Shown piece after piece: positions 28,368 through 37,228 of a stretch of DNA of 39,229 bases (the first letter of the stretch is position 1; every line of letters starts with the position of its first letter). The position numbers and the translations under genes were made by a program. This DNA is from a virus, in the IMG/VR virus record IMGVR_UViG_3300042517_000534, positions 1 to 39,229 of that record. One strand, written 5' to 3'. The notes below the pieces were generated by a model that was not told where the DNA came from, ran no database searches, and saw nothing but the letters and a program-made list of their open reading frames with translations.

Positions 28368-31300
28368 GCATCGACGTTTACATCGGCGGAAGTATCCGCG
28401 AGATTGTTCCGTACACGCTGTCGCTCTCGGCGACATTGGGCAACCGGGCCACGTTTGGCTGTCGAGTCGTGTCGACCAGCGGCGCATATCGGCCGCAACA
28501 GGGCCAGTTGGTCGAAATCTGGACCGGCGGCACGAAGTTGTGGGCGGGCAGCATCGACGAAGTATCAGAGGTGTCGATCACGGAAGCGGGCGCGGCGGCA
28601 GGCGCCTTCTACGAGATATCGGGCATCACCTGGGAGCAGCGGCTCGACCGGCGGCGGTGCTTCAACCCGTCAACGGCGCTTCCGGCGCACTACGACGGCA
28701 GCTTCGTCTACACTGCCGACGCCAGCACGGATACGCTCACCACGGCGTCCGCGCACGGCAGGGTGAATGGTGACAAGGTCCGAGTCAAGGCGCACGCACA
28801 GGGGGCCATTTGCGGCGGATTAAGCGGCACCATAGAGTACTTCGTGGTCAACGCTGGGACGACGACGCTGCAGCTGTCGCTGACCCTTGGCGGCGGGGCG
28901 GTGGACATCACCGACACGGGCACGCTCGACCAAGTGCTCGTGACTGGTCGCGCCGGGATCATTGTCAAAGACCTTATAACGAACTTCGCCAGCAACGAAG
29001 GCATTGGCACCACCAACGTCGATGACGGTGTCGTGGTGGACGTGGTGACGTTTGACGCATCGACCACGGTATCTGAAGCCATCGGGCAGCTTGCCGCGCT
29101 GTGCAGCTTTGTCTGGTGGATCGACGAAGACCGCGAGCTGTACTTCAAGCCGCGGACGTTTGCGACGGCGCCGTTTTCAATATCCACCAGCAGCGCGAAC
29201 TATCGTTCGCTACAGGCCCGGCGCACCCGCGAGGACAAAACGAACGCCACGCTGTCGCGCGTGCCACCTGAACAGGTCGCGGCGCTGGTGGAGCCGTTTA
29301 CGGGCGACGGAACGGCGCGGGCTTTTACGCTCTCGCGGCGACTGGGCCAGATCGTCTCAATTCGTCTCAACGACCAAGACGTAGACTTCGGGCAGTACCT
29401 GAGCGACACCGACAAGGCATGGTATTGGCAGTTCGGGTCAACGCAGATTCGCCAAGACGCTGGTGGCGACGTGCTGACCAGCGCGGACACGCTGACCGTA
29501 TCCTACCGGGCACTCGGCGCTGACACGATCACGGCGGAAGATGCGGGCGACATCAGCGGCACTATCACGCAGGAGGGCGGCGGCAGCGGACGCTACGAGG
29601 CGTTTCTGGAGCGCGACCTGGGGCAGGTGCAAGCGTTAGTCGAAGCGCAACAGGTCATCGCGGCCAAGAAAGACCCGGTGACCGAAATCAGCTACGAGAC
29701 CGACGAGCAGGTAGAGCCGCTCTGCGTGACGTTGCGGCCTGGCCAGATTCAGACGATTGCCAACACGCCGCGCGGCGTTTCGTCGTCGTCGTATCTGATC
29801 CACGATGTCCAAGTGGCCGACGTGGCCGGTTTGTACCTGCGCTTCCGCGTCCGCGCCATTACCGGCACGAGCATTGTTGGCGTCCAGGAGTACTGGCGGG
29901 CGTTGGCCGGCATGGGCAGTTCCGTCTCCACCATCAGCGGCACCAGCGGCGGCAGCAACAGCACGAGCACTCCGACGGCACCGGACAACGTAACGGGCGT
30001 CTCAGCGACGAGCGAGTTTGCCGACGAAACGACTTTGCGGGTCAAGCTGTTTTTCACCGCACCATCGCCACTGGGCGACTTTGTCGGCGTCCACGTTTGG
30101 GAGGAGCCGGTAGACCAGTCGACCGGCGGCGCGGTTCCACTCAACTCGACGGCGACCCTTGGCGGCACGCGCAACCTGGGCGGCACCTTCGCCCCGATTG
30201 ACCGGGGCTACCACCTCACCAGTCCCGCAACGATCTACATCCCGCGCCCGACGCAAGCCGAGACGAAGCGCTTCTATTTGGCGAGCTACAGCGAGACGGC
30301 CGAAGCCGAGCTGGTCCGCGCAGGCAGCACCAACGCAACGCCCAGCGTGACCATCGCCGTGGGCGACACGGTTTACCAGTCCGGCGAAGAGTACGCGCGC
30401 CTGGTGACCGGCGTGAGCGTGACCGTGCAGTACGACGACTCGCAGGTCGCGTCCCCGAAGTACCGGCTGGTGTTCGGCTGGACCGCGCCAGCGTCGCCTC
30501 CGGCGGCTTGGCAGCGCGAGTTTGGCGGCGTGCAGATCGTCTACGAATACGCCGACGGCAACCGAGCGCAAGGCCCGGCACTGGCGGTCAATGAGACAAC
30601 GGCGCGGAGCGACTGGTACGACCTTTATGTTGGGTCGTCGATTATCCGCTGTTGGTTTGTTTCGATGGATGCGAGTGAGAGGCCGCGGCTGAACACCATC
30701 GTGGACGGCCTGACGCCATCAGCCAACGCCACTGTTACGTGGCCGCTGGCTAGCCGGCCAGTGCTGACGCCCTACGCCGACAACGTGACAGGCTTTGCCG
30801 CCAGCAACGCCCGCTACGTGACCAACGGGCAAGGGCAGAAGTCCCTGCTGATCGACCTAGCGTGGGCGCAACCAAGCGGCGCGGCGGCGCTGGCAAGATG
30901 GGGCGGCGTGGTGATCTGGCTGCACCTGCCGAGCAACGAGAAAATTCAAGTAACCGGCGCGGAGACCGGCACCGGCCTGACGGCAGAGTTTTCGGCGTTC
31001 CCGCAAGCGGCGGCGACGTGGCTGTTCTACGCCGTTTCGATCGACAACAACGCCAATGCCAACACGGACGGCCGCAATCCGGCGGTGGGCACGCCGTCGG
31101 CGACCATTGCGGTATCGCCGCCGTCGGCTGGAGCGGCTGGCACGGAATGGACCTCGCACGTGACCGGCGCATCGTTTGCCGCGGCAACGGTGGCCGGGTC
31201 GGACGGCACTACGCTACAGCGCATCACGGCGACGTTTACGGCTCCGGCTGATGTGACCTGGGGCGGCGTCGAACTTCGCGTCTACGACGGCGCAACGCTG

Positions 31301-32644
31301 CTGTCGTCGGTGGCCGCGACGCCGTCGCCCATTTCGCTGAACATCCCGAATCCGGCAGCGGCCACAACGGTTACGGCCAAGCTGGTCAGCTTCGACGTCA
31401 ACAACAGGACCAACAGCGAGGTCGCCGGGACGCCGCAAAACACTTTGAATATCGGCAGCGCCACGGGAACGTTGGACCTGCGGAAGTATCTTCCGGCGTC
31501 GAGTGACCTCTTCACCATCAGCGGCGGAAAGATTATTGTCGCTGCCTCGCAGATAACCGAAACGGCCATTGCCAGCGGCGCTATTAGCACGCCAAAGCTA
31601 CAGGCAAATGCCATCACCTCAAACGAGATCGCCGCAAACGCGGTGATCGCTGGCAAAATTGCGACCAACGCTGTTACGGCGACAACCATCCTCGCCGGAG
31701 CCGTGACCACGGCCAAGCTCGACTCCACCGAAATCAGCGTTGGCGGCGGCGGGTCGAAGCCCGGCAAGTTCGGCGTGTACAACGCGAGCGGCTCACAGAT
31801 CGGGTTTATCGGCGTCGAGTCTGGCAACGAGGGCGGTTGGCTGAAGACGCTCTCGGTGGGCGGCACGAGTTACGCGAACGGCAAGCTGAAAGCCGACAGT
31901 AGTGGCAACGTGACGATTAACGATGCAACGCTGACACTCAACCTCAACGGCATCACGACGGCGATAAGCAATGCGAGCGATTCAATCGGGTCTACGATCG
32001 CTGGCATGCGGATCACGAATAATACGAGTAGCTACTACACAAGCTACCGATCGGACTCGATCGCGTTGACTGACGGAAGTGTTGCCCGAGTTCGAATCGG
32101 CGCCGGCGGCGGAAGCCCCGATCCAGGCGGAACGGTTGCGGTCAACAATACCAGTGGGAGCACGACCATCACGCTGACCGGCGGCAGTGGTATTGTCAGC
32201 GCTTCAAGTTTTTCTATCGGCGCAACACCCGGCACCACTGCCTCCACCAGCGTCCTCACCGGCCTTACGGTAACCAGCGTGAACGCGCTTGGCTCGTTGA
32301 CTGTGACGACCGCGAACATTAACTACTTGGACGCGCCGGCCAGCGTGAACGCGGTTACGGGCGTCAATACTACGCTGGTGTCGGCCGTTACCGGCGTGAC
32401 GACAACCAGCGTCACGTTGCAATACCTGGACCACAGCAGCAACCCGCAAACGCAAAGCGTCATCACGTCGGTAAGCAGTTCGTCGACTAGCGTCGTTTCG
32501 TTTTCGTCGCTGGTTACCACGACGCTCACCCGCAACAGCAGCACCTTGGTAAGCAACGTGTCGGCCAGCGTGAACAGCATCGGCAGCGCGTCGGGCCTGA
32601 CATCAGCCACGCTTGGATTCACCGGCGGCATCCGCACGTCATAA
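28364..32644 (+). CDS. Tail hub / central tip fibre protein
   Basis: The 1,426-residue protein follows the tape measure directly. Residues 1-100 and about 200-440 resemble the hub domains of phage tails (DVYIGGSIREIV; KDLITNFASNEGIG; CSFVWWIDEDRELYFKPR at 248-264). The middle (about 540-1040) has repeated immunoglobulin/FN3-like segments (for example VTGVSVTVQYDDSQVASPKYRLVFGW). Residues about 1063-1110 form Ala/Ile heptad-like repeats (AIASGAIST, AITSNEIAANAVIAG) as in the shaft of lambda J-type proteins. A Ser/Thr/Val-rich tip follows. It probably combines hub and receptor-contact roles. Separate lambda L, K and I genes are absent. Confidence 0.85.
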   Translation: MSIDVYIGGSIREIVPYTLSLSATLGNRATFGCRVVSTSGAYRPQQGQLVEIWTGGTKLWAGSIDEVSEVSITEAGAAAGAFYEISGITWEQRLDRRRCFNPSTALPAHYDGSFVYTADASTDTLTTASAHGRVNGDKVRVKAHAQGAICGGLSGTIEYFVVNAGTTTLQLSLTLGGGAVDITDTGTLDQVLVTGRAGIIVKDLITNFASNEGIGTTNVDDGVVVDVVTFDASTTVSEAIGQLAALCSFVWWIDEDRELYFKPRTFATAPFSISTSSANYRSLQARRTREDKTNATLSRVPPEQVAALVEPFTGDGTARAFTLSRRLGQIVSIRLNDQDVDFGQYLSDTDKAWYWQFGSTQIRQDAGGDVLTSADTLTVSYRALGADTITAEDAGDISGTITQEGGGSGRYEAFLERDLGQVQALVEAQQVIAAKKDPVTEISYETDEQVEPLCVTLRPGQIQTIANTPRGVSSSSYLIHDVQVADVAGLYLRFRVRAITGTSIVGVQEYWRALAGMGSSVSTISGTSGGSNSTSTPTAPDNVTGVSATSEFADETTLRVKLFFTAPSPLGDFVGVHVWEEPVDQSTGGAVPLNSTATLGGTRNLGGTFAPIDRGYHLTSPATIYIPRPTQAETKRFYLASYSETAEAELVRAGSTNATPSVTIAVGDTVYQSGEEYARLVTGVSVTVQYDDSQVASPKYRLVFGWTAPASPPAAWQREFGGVQIVYEYADGNRAQGPALAVNETTARSDWYDLYVGSSIIRCWFVSMDASERPRLNTIVDGLTPSANATVTWPLASRPVLTPYADNVTGFAASNARYVTNGQGQKSLLIDLAWAQPSGAAALARWGGVVIWLHLPSNEKIQVTGAETGTGLTAEFSAFPQAAATWLFYAVSIDNNANANTDGRNPAVGTPSATIAVSPPSAGAAGTEWTSHVTGASFAAATVAGSDGTTLQRITATFTAPADVTWGGVELRVYDGATLLSSVAATPSPISLNIPNPAAATTVTAKLVSFDVNNRTNSEVAGTPQNTLNIGSATGTLDLRKYLPASSDLFTISGGKIIVAASQITETAIASGAISTPKLQANAITSNEIAANAVIAGKIATNAVTATTILAGAVTTAKLDSTEISVGGGGSKPGKFGVYNASGSQIGFIGVESGNEGGWLKTLSVGGTSYANGKLKADSSGNVTINDATLTLNLNGITTAISNASDSIGSTIAGMRITNNTSSYYTSYRSDSIALTDGSVARVRIGAGGGSPDPGGTVAVNNTSGSTTITLTGGSGIVSASSFSIGATPGTTASTSVLTGLTVTSVNALGSLTVTTANINYLDAPASVNAVTGVNTTLVSAVTGVTTTSVTLQYLDHSSNPQTQSVITSVSSSSTSVVSFSSLVTTTLTRNSSTLVSNVSASVNSIGSASGLTSATLGFTGGIRTS

Positions 32645-32645
32645 T
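32640..32645 (+). promoter_or_regulatory. Candidate leaderless -10 element (CATAAT)
   Basis: CATAAT, five of six matches to TATAAT, ends six bases before ATG 32652 and overlaps the stop of the hub gene. No Shine-Dalgarno sequence is present for the downstream gene. Confidence 0.33.
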
Positions 32646-32651
32646 AGCTTT

Positions 32652-32885
32652 ATGGACACCATCCAACTGACCAAACAACAGCAGACCAGATTGCAGCACA
32701 TTGCGAGCGAGATCAACGCCAACCGCGCCAAAATCGCGCCGCTTCAGGACATCGAAAAATCACTTCAAATGACCGTGCAGATGGTCCTGCAGACTATTCT
32801 GGAGTCGCACGACGTGGACCCGGCTGCTTCGTACCAGATGAACGCCGACGCCACGGCGCTGGTGCGCGTCGAGGCGAAGGAATAG
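32652..32885 (+). CDS. Small helical protein in the tail fibre region
   Basis: ATG 32652 gives 77 residues: LTKQQQTRLQHIASEINANR, then IAPLQDIEKSLQMTVQMVLQTILESHDVDP, and a short acidic end. It is a predicted coiled coil and may form a trimer or a linker in the tail tip. No Shine-Dalgarno sequence precedes it. Unlike its neighbours it is not Ser/Gly/Thr rich. Function unknown. Confidence 0.65.
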   Translation: MDTIQLTKQQQTRLQHIASEINANRAKIAPLQDIEKSLQMTVQMVLQTILESHDVDPAASYQMNADATALVRVEAKE

Positions 32886-32886
32886 C

Positions 32887-33972
32887 ATGGCCTGGCTGTC
32901 GCGAGTGAATTTCATTGCGAGCGACACGCTGTCGTTCACCGACGTGAACAATCTCGGGAACGACATTCGCGCCTGGGGCGACAACGTCAACGGGGGCGGC
33001 TACACGCTGTCGAATGTGGTGGTATCGGCGGCTGGCATTACTGCGAGTGGTTCGTTGGGGGTGGGCACATCAACGCCTAGCTGGCAGGCCACCGTCTACG
33101 GCACCGGCCAAAACACAGCCGCGCTTGCCGACGCAGGGTCGAAAAGCGCATCGCTGTTCGTTGGCAGTTCTAACGGCTCCACCGGGGCTGGCGGGTCCGT
33201 CTTGTTTGGAGGCATTGTCGCTAATGGAGTCACCTCGCACTGGGCGATCAAGTCGCTGATCACCTCGACAACGGCCAACGGGACGGGCGACCTAGCCTTT
33301 GTGGCGAGAGCCGCAGCCGGGGATACGAGTCTTACGGAGCGGATGCGAATCACATCCGGCGGAAACGTTGGCATTGGAACTACTACTCCTGGGGGCAGGG
33401 CGACTATAGTATCTGGCGACGCTGCCACGTCATCCAACCAGGTGATTATCAGCGGCGGTCGTACCGTAAGCGACGGCGCCGGTGCGATCCTTTTCACGAA
33501 CTCGTTTTGGAACAGCGGGTTCGGCGCTGCGTTTATCCGTGGTGTTGATTCGGGAGCGTCTGGCGGTCACTTCGAGATTGCTACGCTAAGCGATGGCTCC
33601 GGCTCGTCGGGGACGCCGACGACGAGGGTGAGGGTTACGTCGGCGTCTAACGTGCAGATCGGCGGCACCGCAAACCGCGCCACGACGGCAGGAACGAATC
33701 AGTTGGTGCTTTTCAACGGCACCGCGCCGGTCGGGACACTGACCAACGGGGCATCGTTTTACGTGACCAGCGGCGAGATGCGCGTAATGGATGCGTCCGG
33801 CAACGCAACGCTGCTGTCGCCGCACGACAGCGTAACGAACGAATGGATCTACGACTCGCAGCACACGCCGACCGGCAAGCGGCTGAAGATCAACGTGGAG
33901 AAGCTGCTGCGGTTCGTAAACGACCACTTCGGTCTTGACTGCATCAGCGAGTTTACAGAGGTGGCGCAATGA
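32887..33972 (+). CDS. Tail fibre protein
   Basis: AAGGAAT precedes the ATG; the product is 361 residues. The N-terminus (LSRVNFIASDTLSFTDVNNLGNDIRAWG) has the helix used by phage fibres for attachment. The shaft repeats G-x-G-T-x-T-P units (GVGTSTPS, GIGTTTPGG) and Ser/Gly/Thr-rich strands, typical of beta-helical fibres. The C-terminus (MRVMDASGNATLLSPHD, NEWIYDSQHTPTGKRLKIN, VEKLLRFVNDHFG) is a conserved-type end found in structural proteins. Related in pattern to the fibre starting at 37804. Confidence 0.8.
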   Translation: MAWLSRVNFIASDTLSFTDVNNLGNDIRAWGDNVNGGGYTLSNVVVSAAGITASGSLGVGTSTPSWQATVYGTGQNTAALADAGSKSASLFVGSSNGSTGAGGSVLFGGIVANGVTSHWAIKSLITSTTANGTGDLAFVARAAAGDTSLTERMRITSGGNVGIGTTTPGGRATIVSGDAATSSNQVIISGGRTVSDGAGAILFTNSFWNSGFGAAFIRGVDSGASGGHFEIATLSDGSGSSGTPTTRVRVTSASNVQIGGTANRATTAGTNQLVLFNGTAPVGTLTNGASFYVTSGEMRVMDASGNATLLSPHDSVTNEWIYDSQHTPTGKRLKINVEKLLRFVNDHFGLDCISEFTEVAQ

Positions 33973-34343
33973 AGACCCTGGCCGCGCTACTACTGCTCGC
34001 CGCGCCCGCACTGGCAGACCTGTGCGGCCAGCAGCGCAACACCGCCACTGGCTACGTGCGCGTGACCTGCATCGACTACCCGGCCATGCGGCGGATTACG
34101 GGCATGACGCTGTTTCCGGACAAGAAGGCGCAGCAGATATGGATTGCGTCGAGCGACACGAGCATCACCGGCTATCGCGTGGCCATTCGCTACCGCGAGG
34201 CCGGGCGCGAGATCGAGGCGATTCAATACGTTGATCGCTTGCCGCATCCAGAGAGCGCGGCGTTCTGGTTGCTCGGTGAGGTCGAGGTAGTCGGCGTGAC
34301 GGTGGTCGAACTCAGGGCAAGCCTTGAGAATCGGGTAAACTAA
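33969..34343 (+). CDS. Exported protein with signal peptide in the tail region
   Basis: The 124-residue product starts with a clear Sec signal peptide: MKTLAALLLLAAPALA with probable cleavage before DLCG. There is no lipobox (the residue before Cys is Leu). Mature C19 and C34 could form a disulfide. The remainder has strands (YVRVTCIDYP, GMTLFPDKKAQQIWIASSD, GYRVAIRYREAG, VVGVTVVELRA). An exported protein encoded among fibre genes suggests action in the host envelope, such as superinfection exclusion, but no family is recognised. ATGA overlap with the fibre gene. Confidence 0.75.
   Translation: MKTLAALLLLAAPALADLCGQQRNTATGYVRVTCIDYPAMRRITGMTLFPDKKAQQIWIASSDTSITGYRVAIRYREAGREIEAIQYVDRLPHPESAAFWLLGEVEVVGVTVVELRASLENRVN
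34336..34341 (+). promoter_or_regulatory. Candidate leaderless -10 element (TAAACT)
   Basis: TAAACT ends six bases before ATG 34348 and includes part of the previous stop codon. No Shine-Dalgarno sequence precedes the start. The same hexamer precedes the HNH gene start by five bases. Confidence 0.33.
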
Positions 34344-34347
34344 TCAC

Positions 34348-34632
34348 ATGGTGATTCCGGTCCTCATTAAAGATCCAGCGGCCGAGCTTGATTATGGGTT
34401 CGATTGGGGCACGGATGGCTGGCTGGCAGCGGGCGAGACTGTCACAACGTCCACTTGGAGCGTCGCGGCTGGTCTGACGCAGATCACCAGCGGCATTTCC
34501 GGCGGCAAAATTACGACGGTGTGGCTGTCGGGCGGCACGGCGGGCACCGATTACACGGTCACGAATCGCATCGTGACCGACGGCGGACGGACAGACGAGC
34601 GCAGTCTGACGATCCGCGTCAGACAGCGTTAG
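34348..34632 (+). CDS. Small tail/fibre-associated protein
   Basis: The 94-residue product reads KDPAAELDYGFDWGTDGWLAAG (8-29), then TVTTSTWSVAAGLTQITSG and KITTVWLSGGTAGTDYTVTNRI, ending RTDERSLTIRVRQ. The pattern (K-D-P-x-A-x-L-D-Y-x-x-D-W, S-x-W-x-V-x-x-G-L, V-W-L-S-G-G-x-A-G-x-x-Y-x-V-x-N) is a small beta-sandwich family often encoded in phage tail modules and annotated as a fibre-tail adaptor. I recognise the pattern but not a proven function. No Shine-Dalgarno sequence. Confidence 0.72.
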   Translation: MVIPVLIKDPAAELDYGFDWGTDGWLAAGETVTTSTWSVAAGLTQITSGISGGKITTVWLSGGTAGTDYTVTNRIVTDGGRTDERSLTIRVRQR

Positions 34633-34641
34633 GAGGCATTT

Positions 34642-35232
34642 ATGGAGCAGCAACTTTTTACCCGCGCCGAACTGGCGGCGGTCGTTACTCGGGCAGACGG
34701 ATCAGCGCGAGCAATCGCCCTGGGCGGTCAGAAAAAGCACTGGCAGCGCGAGTGGGAGCGGTGGCGGCAGTGGTTGCCGCATTTATCGCTTGCCGCGTTT
34801 GCGGCGTGGGCGGCGGCGAATCCGGAATTGGCTGGCCAAGACCCTAGCATGCTCTTCGGCTTGGTCACGACTGCGGGGGCCAACTATCTCGCCGCGGACT
34901 TCTTGTCTGCATCGTCGGCCCGCATCAACGCCTTTAACTTTCAGGATTGCGGCACCGGGACGACGGCCATGGCAATCGGTGACACCGCGCTGCAGACGCC
35001 CTCGGGCCTGTCCCGGGTGAGCGGCACACAGAGCACGCCGACGGCGGGGCAGTATCGGACGGTGGCGACTTTCAACTTCACATCGACCCTGGCCATCACC
35101 GAGTGGGGGCTTTTTTCCGCCTCGACATCTGGCACGCTCTGGGACCGCCGCACGTTTTCCGCAATCAACGTTGCGAACGGTGACAGCATCCAGTTCACTT
35201 ATACTCTGACGGTTCCGGCGGGCGGCTCGTAA
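34642..35232 (+). CDS. Tail fibre-associated protein
   Basis: TAGGAGGCATTT precedes the ATG; the product is 196 residues. After a charged helical start (QKKHWQREWERWRQWLPHLS) it has LVTTAGANYLAADFL (74-88), FNFQDCGTGTTAMAIGDTAL, RVSGTQSTPTAGQYRTVATF, and ITEWGLFSASTSGTLWDRR (about 154-172), ending SIQFTYTLTVPAGGS. The block from CGTGTTA to the C-terminus recurs widely in phage tail modules (N-F-H-D-x-G-T-G-T-T-A type). Probably a virion component; its exact place is unknown. Ends in TAATG. Confidence 0.78.
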   Translation: MEQQLFTRAELAAVVTRADGSARAIALGGQKKHWQREWERWRQWLPHLSLAAFAAWAAANPELAGQDPSMLFGLVTTAGANYLAADFLSASSARINAFNFQDCGTGTTAMAIGDTALQTPSGLSRVSGTQSTPTAGQYRTVATFNFTSTLAITEWGLFSASTSGTLWDRRTFSAINVANGDSIQFTYTLTVPAGGS

Positions 35233-35681
35233 TGGCCGACAACGTTCAGATCACCGCTGGTTCCGGCACGTCGATTGCGACCGACGAGGTCGGCGTCCAC
35301 AATTACCAGCGGATGAAGGTGACCGATGGCACGCCGGATAGCGCCATTCATCTTGTGGTTGAGGAGGCGTCTCCTGGGGCCGGTCGCGGGTCGCTGTGGG
35401 CATCGTTGCAGGACATTCAGGCCAGCCTCCGAAATGCGGTCAACGCCATCGTGCGGCCGTTGTGGTTGAACCCGATTACGGGCGCGGCCAGGGTCGAGGT
35501 GCAGTCGGGTACGGTGACGACGGTCTCGACGGTGTCAACGGTGTCAACGGTGACGACGGTGTCAACGTGCACGGCCGTCACGTCGCTGAATCAGCTGGGC
35601 GGCTTTGCCGTCAAGGACGTCCACATCGACCAACTCATGCGTGCCAACTGGGCGCAGAACGTGCGAGGGAGAATCACCTAA
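35232..35681 (+). CDS. Virion-associated protein with VST repeats
   Basis: The 149-residue product has a common tail-module start (ADNVQITAGSGTSIATDEVG), a middle region (QRMKVTDGTPDSAIHLVVEE), and a low-complexity tract TVTTVSTVSTVSTVTTVST (about 94-112) encoded by imperfect 9-bp repeats of the GGTGTCAAC type (35516-35569). It ends LGGFAVKDVHIDQLMRANW. The start motif (I-x-x-G-x-G-x-x-I-A-x-D-x-V-x-G-V-x-x-Q-R-x-K) is familiar from phage structural modules. TAATG overlaps on both sides imply coupled translation. Confidence 0.72.
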   Translation: MADNVQITAGSGTSIATDEVGVHNYQRMKVTDGTPDSAIHLVVEEASPGAGRGSLWASLQDIQASLRNAVNAIVRPLWLNPITGAARVEVQSGTVTTVSTVSTVSTVTTVSTCTAVTSLNQLGGFAVKDVHIDQLMRANWAQNVRGRIT

Positions 35682-37225
35682 TGCCGACCACACTGAATTT
35701 TAAGCGAATTATTGACAAACCAGAATGGCGGCCAATAGCGCCAACGCAGGCGGTTCACGCTACTGGCGGGTCGATGGCGCACGACCTTCGTAACAATACT
35801 GACGGCCATCCGCTGTTGTATTTTTTGCGCTCTGCCACGGCTTTGGACGCCTACAACCCGTACTCCGACGACTGGATGGCGCTCGGATCTCCAGCACTGG
35901 CTGGCGCATTCGGCGCGGGCGCGGGGTGCGTCATGATGCCGTCCCAAGGCCCGCGTGGCACGATTGCGGCGGGCGCGACGACTACTCGCCTGACCCTGAC
36001 GACTGCGCTACCGGCGGCGGTCGGCGTCAACCAGCTGGCTAACCGGGGCGACGAGCGCGGGTTCAAGATCCGCATTATCGGCAACACTGCGGGCGGCAGT
36101 GGCAAGGTGGAGGAGCGTTACATCACTGCCAACACGGCTGGCACCACGCCGACGCTCACGTTAGACTCTGCGCTGACGTTCACGCCGGCCAGTGGCGACG
36201 GCTACGAGATCCTCAGCGGGCGCGTGTTCCTGCTGTCGTCTGGCACGCTGGCGGCGGGCGCATTCAAGCACTACGACGTGGCCACGAATAGCTACAGCGG
36301 CAGCCTCTCGAACACTAACCTCCCGGCTACCATGTCCACCGATTCGAGCTTTATTGGCCTCGACGAGGGCTATGTGCCGTACAACCGGACACCGGGAACC
36401 GGGTACTTCGGGGTGATTACGGCGACCGGCTCGGCAGCAACGTCGATCACCGGCGCGGTGAGCACTCTCGATTTTGCCGTGGTCGCCAACGAGTTCCGCA
36501 ACTTCCAGATTCGCATCGTTGAGGACACGACCACGCCGACCAGCGTAGGCCAGCGGCGCAACATCACCAGCCACACGGCCGGGCCATCGGCGGTGTACAC
36601 GGTGCCGACATGGACGGTCACGCCATCGGCATCGGCTAAGTTTGTGATCGAAAACAACGGCGACCGGATTTTGCTTTGGACGACGGCGACGACTTCGACG
36701 TACACGTATCAGATCGCCGCCAACACCTGGGACACGAGCACCTTCGCGGCGCGGTCGGCGGCGCATGCGGCGGGCAGCGTGGCGGCGCATGCGTTTTCGA
36801 TTGCTCCCGGCTCCGAAAAAAACAGCCGCAACTCGCACATTTTTGTGTTTCGCGGCGGCGCTGTGGCAACGGTTGATTTATTCGACATCGCTGGAGCGAC
36901 AACGGGCAGCTGGAGCGCAGCAATCGCCGTCGGCAATGCGGGGCCGACCTTTACGACCGGCACCTGCGTGGCACATGACCCGTGGACCAACGAGGGCCGC
37001 TACGCCATCATTAACCAGTCCGGCACGCAGCGATTTTTCCGTTTCGACATGAAGAATCGGGTTTTGTTGCCAGCGTTCTACCTTCGGTTTGCTCAGGGAA
37101 CGGCGGTCGCGGGGGCTCGCATGGCGACTACGATTTTTGCCGACGAGCCAACTCGGGTGTCGTTTGTCGTGCAGATCCGCGCGAGCGGCCAGGAGTGTTT
37201 CGAACTTCTCGTGCCGCCGGTTTAG
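35681..37225 (+). CDS. Large virion protein of the tail tip region
   Basis: ATG 35681 in TAATG gives 514 residues. It starts TLNFKRIIDKPEWRPIAPT, then LLYFLRSATALDAYNPYSDDWMAL, after which strands alternate with Gly/Thr-rich loops (GKVEERYITANTAGTTPTLT, DRILLWTTATTSTYTYQIAA, HIFVFRGGAVATVDLFDIAG). The repeated aromatic-strand pattern suggests a beta-propeller or stacked-sheet fold. Proteins of this size and start are common in siphovirus tail modules next to the fibre adaptor proteins. Role unknown. A longer frame from 35396 overlaps the previous gene and is rejected. Confidence 0.78.
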   Translation: MPTTLNFKRIIDKPEWRPIAPTQAVHATGGSMAHDLRNNTDGHPLLYFLRSATALDAYNPYSDDWMALGSPALAGAFGAGAGCVMMPSQGPRGTIAAGATTTRLTLTTALPAAVGVNQLANRGDERGFKIRIIGNTAGGSGKVEERYITANTAGTTPTLTLDSALTFTPASGDGYEILSGRVFLLSSGTLAAGAFKHYDVATNSYSGSLSNTNLPATMSTDSSFIGLDEGYVPYNRTPGTGYFGVITATGSAATSITGAVSTLDFAVVANEFRNFQIRIVEDTTTPTSVGQRRNITSHTAGPSAVYTVPTWTVTPSASAKFVIENNGDRILLWTTATTSTYTYQIAANTWDTSTFAARSAAHAAGSVAAHAFSIAPGSEKNSRNSHIFVFRGGAVATVDLFDIAGATTGSWSAAIAVGNAGPTFTTGTCVAHDPWTNEGRYAIINQSGTQRFFRFDMKNRVLLPAFYLRFAQGTAVAGARMATTIFADEPTRVSFVVQIRASGQECFELLVPPV

Positions 37226-37228
37226 TAT

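Noticed and set aside
33969-34031. Lipoprotein signal in the exported protein
   Set aside because: The residue before the first cysteine is Leu, which does not fit a lipobox; standard cleavage after ALA is more likely.
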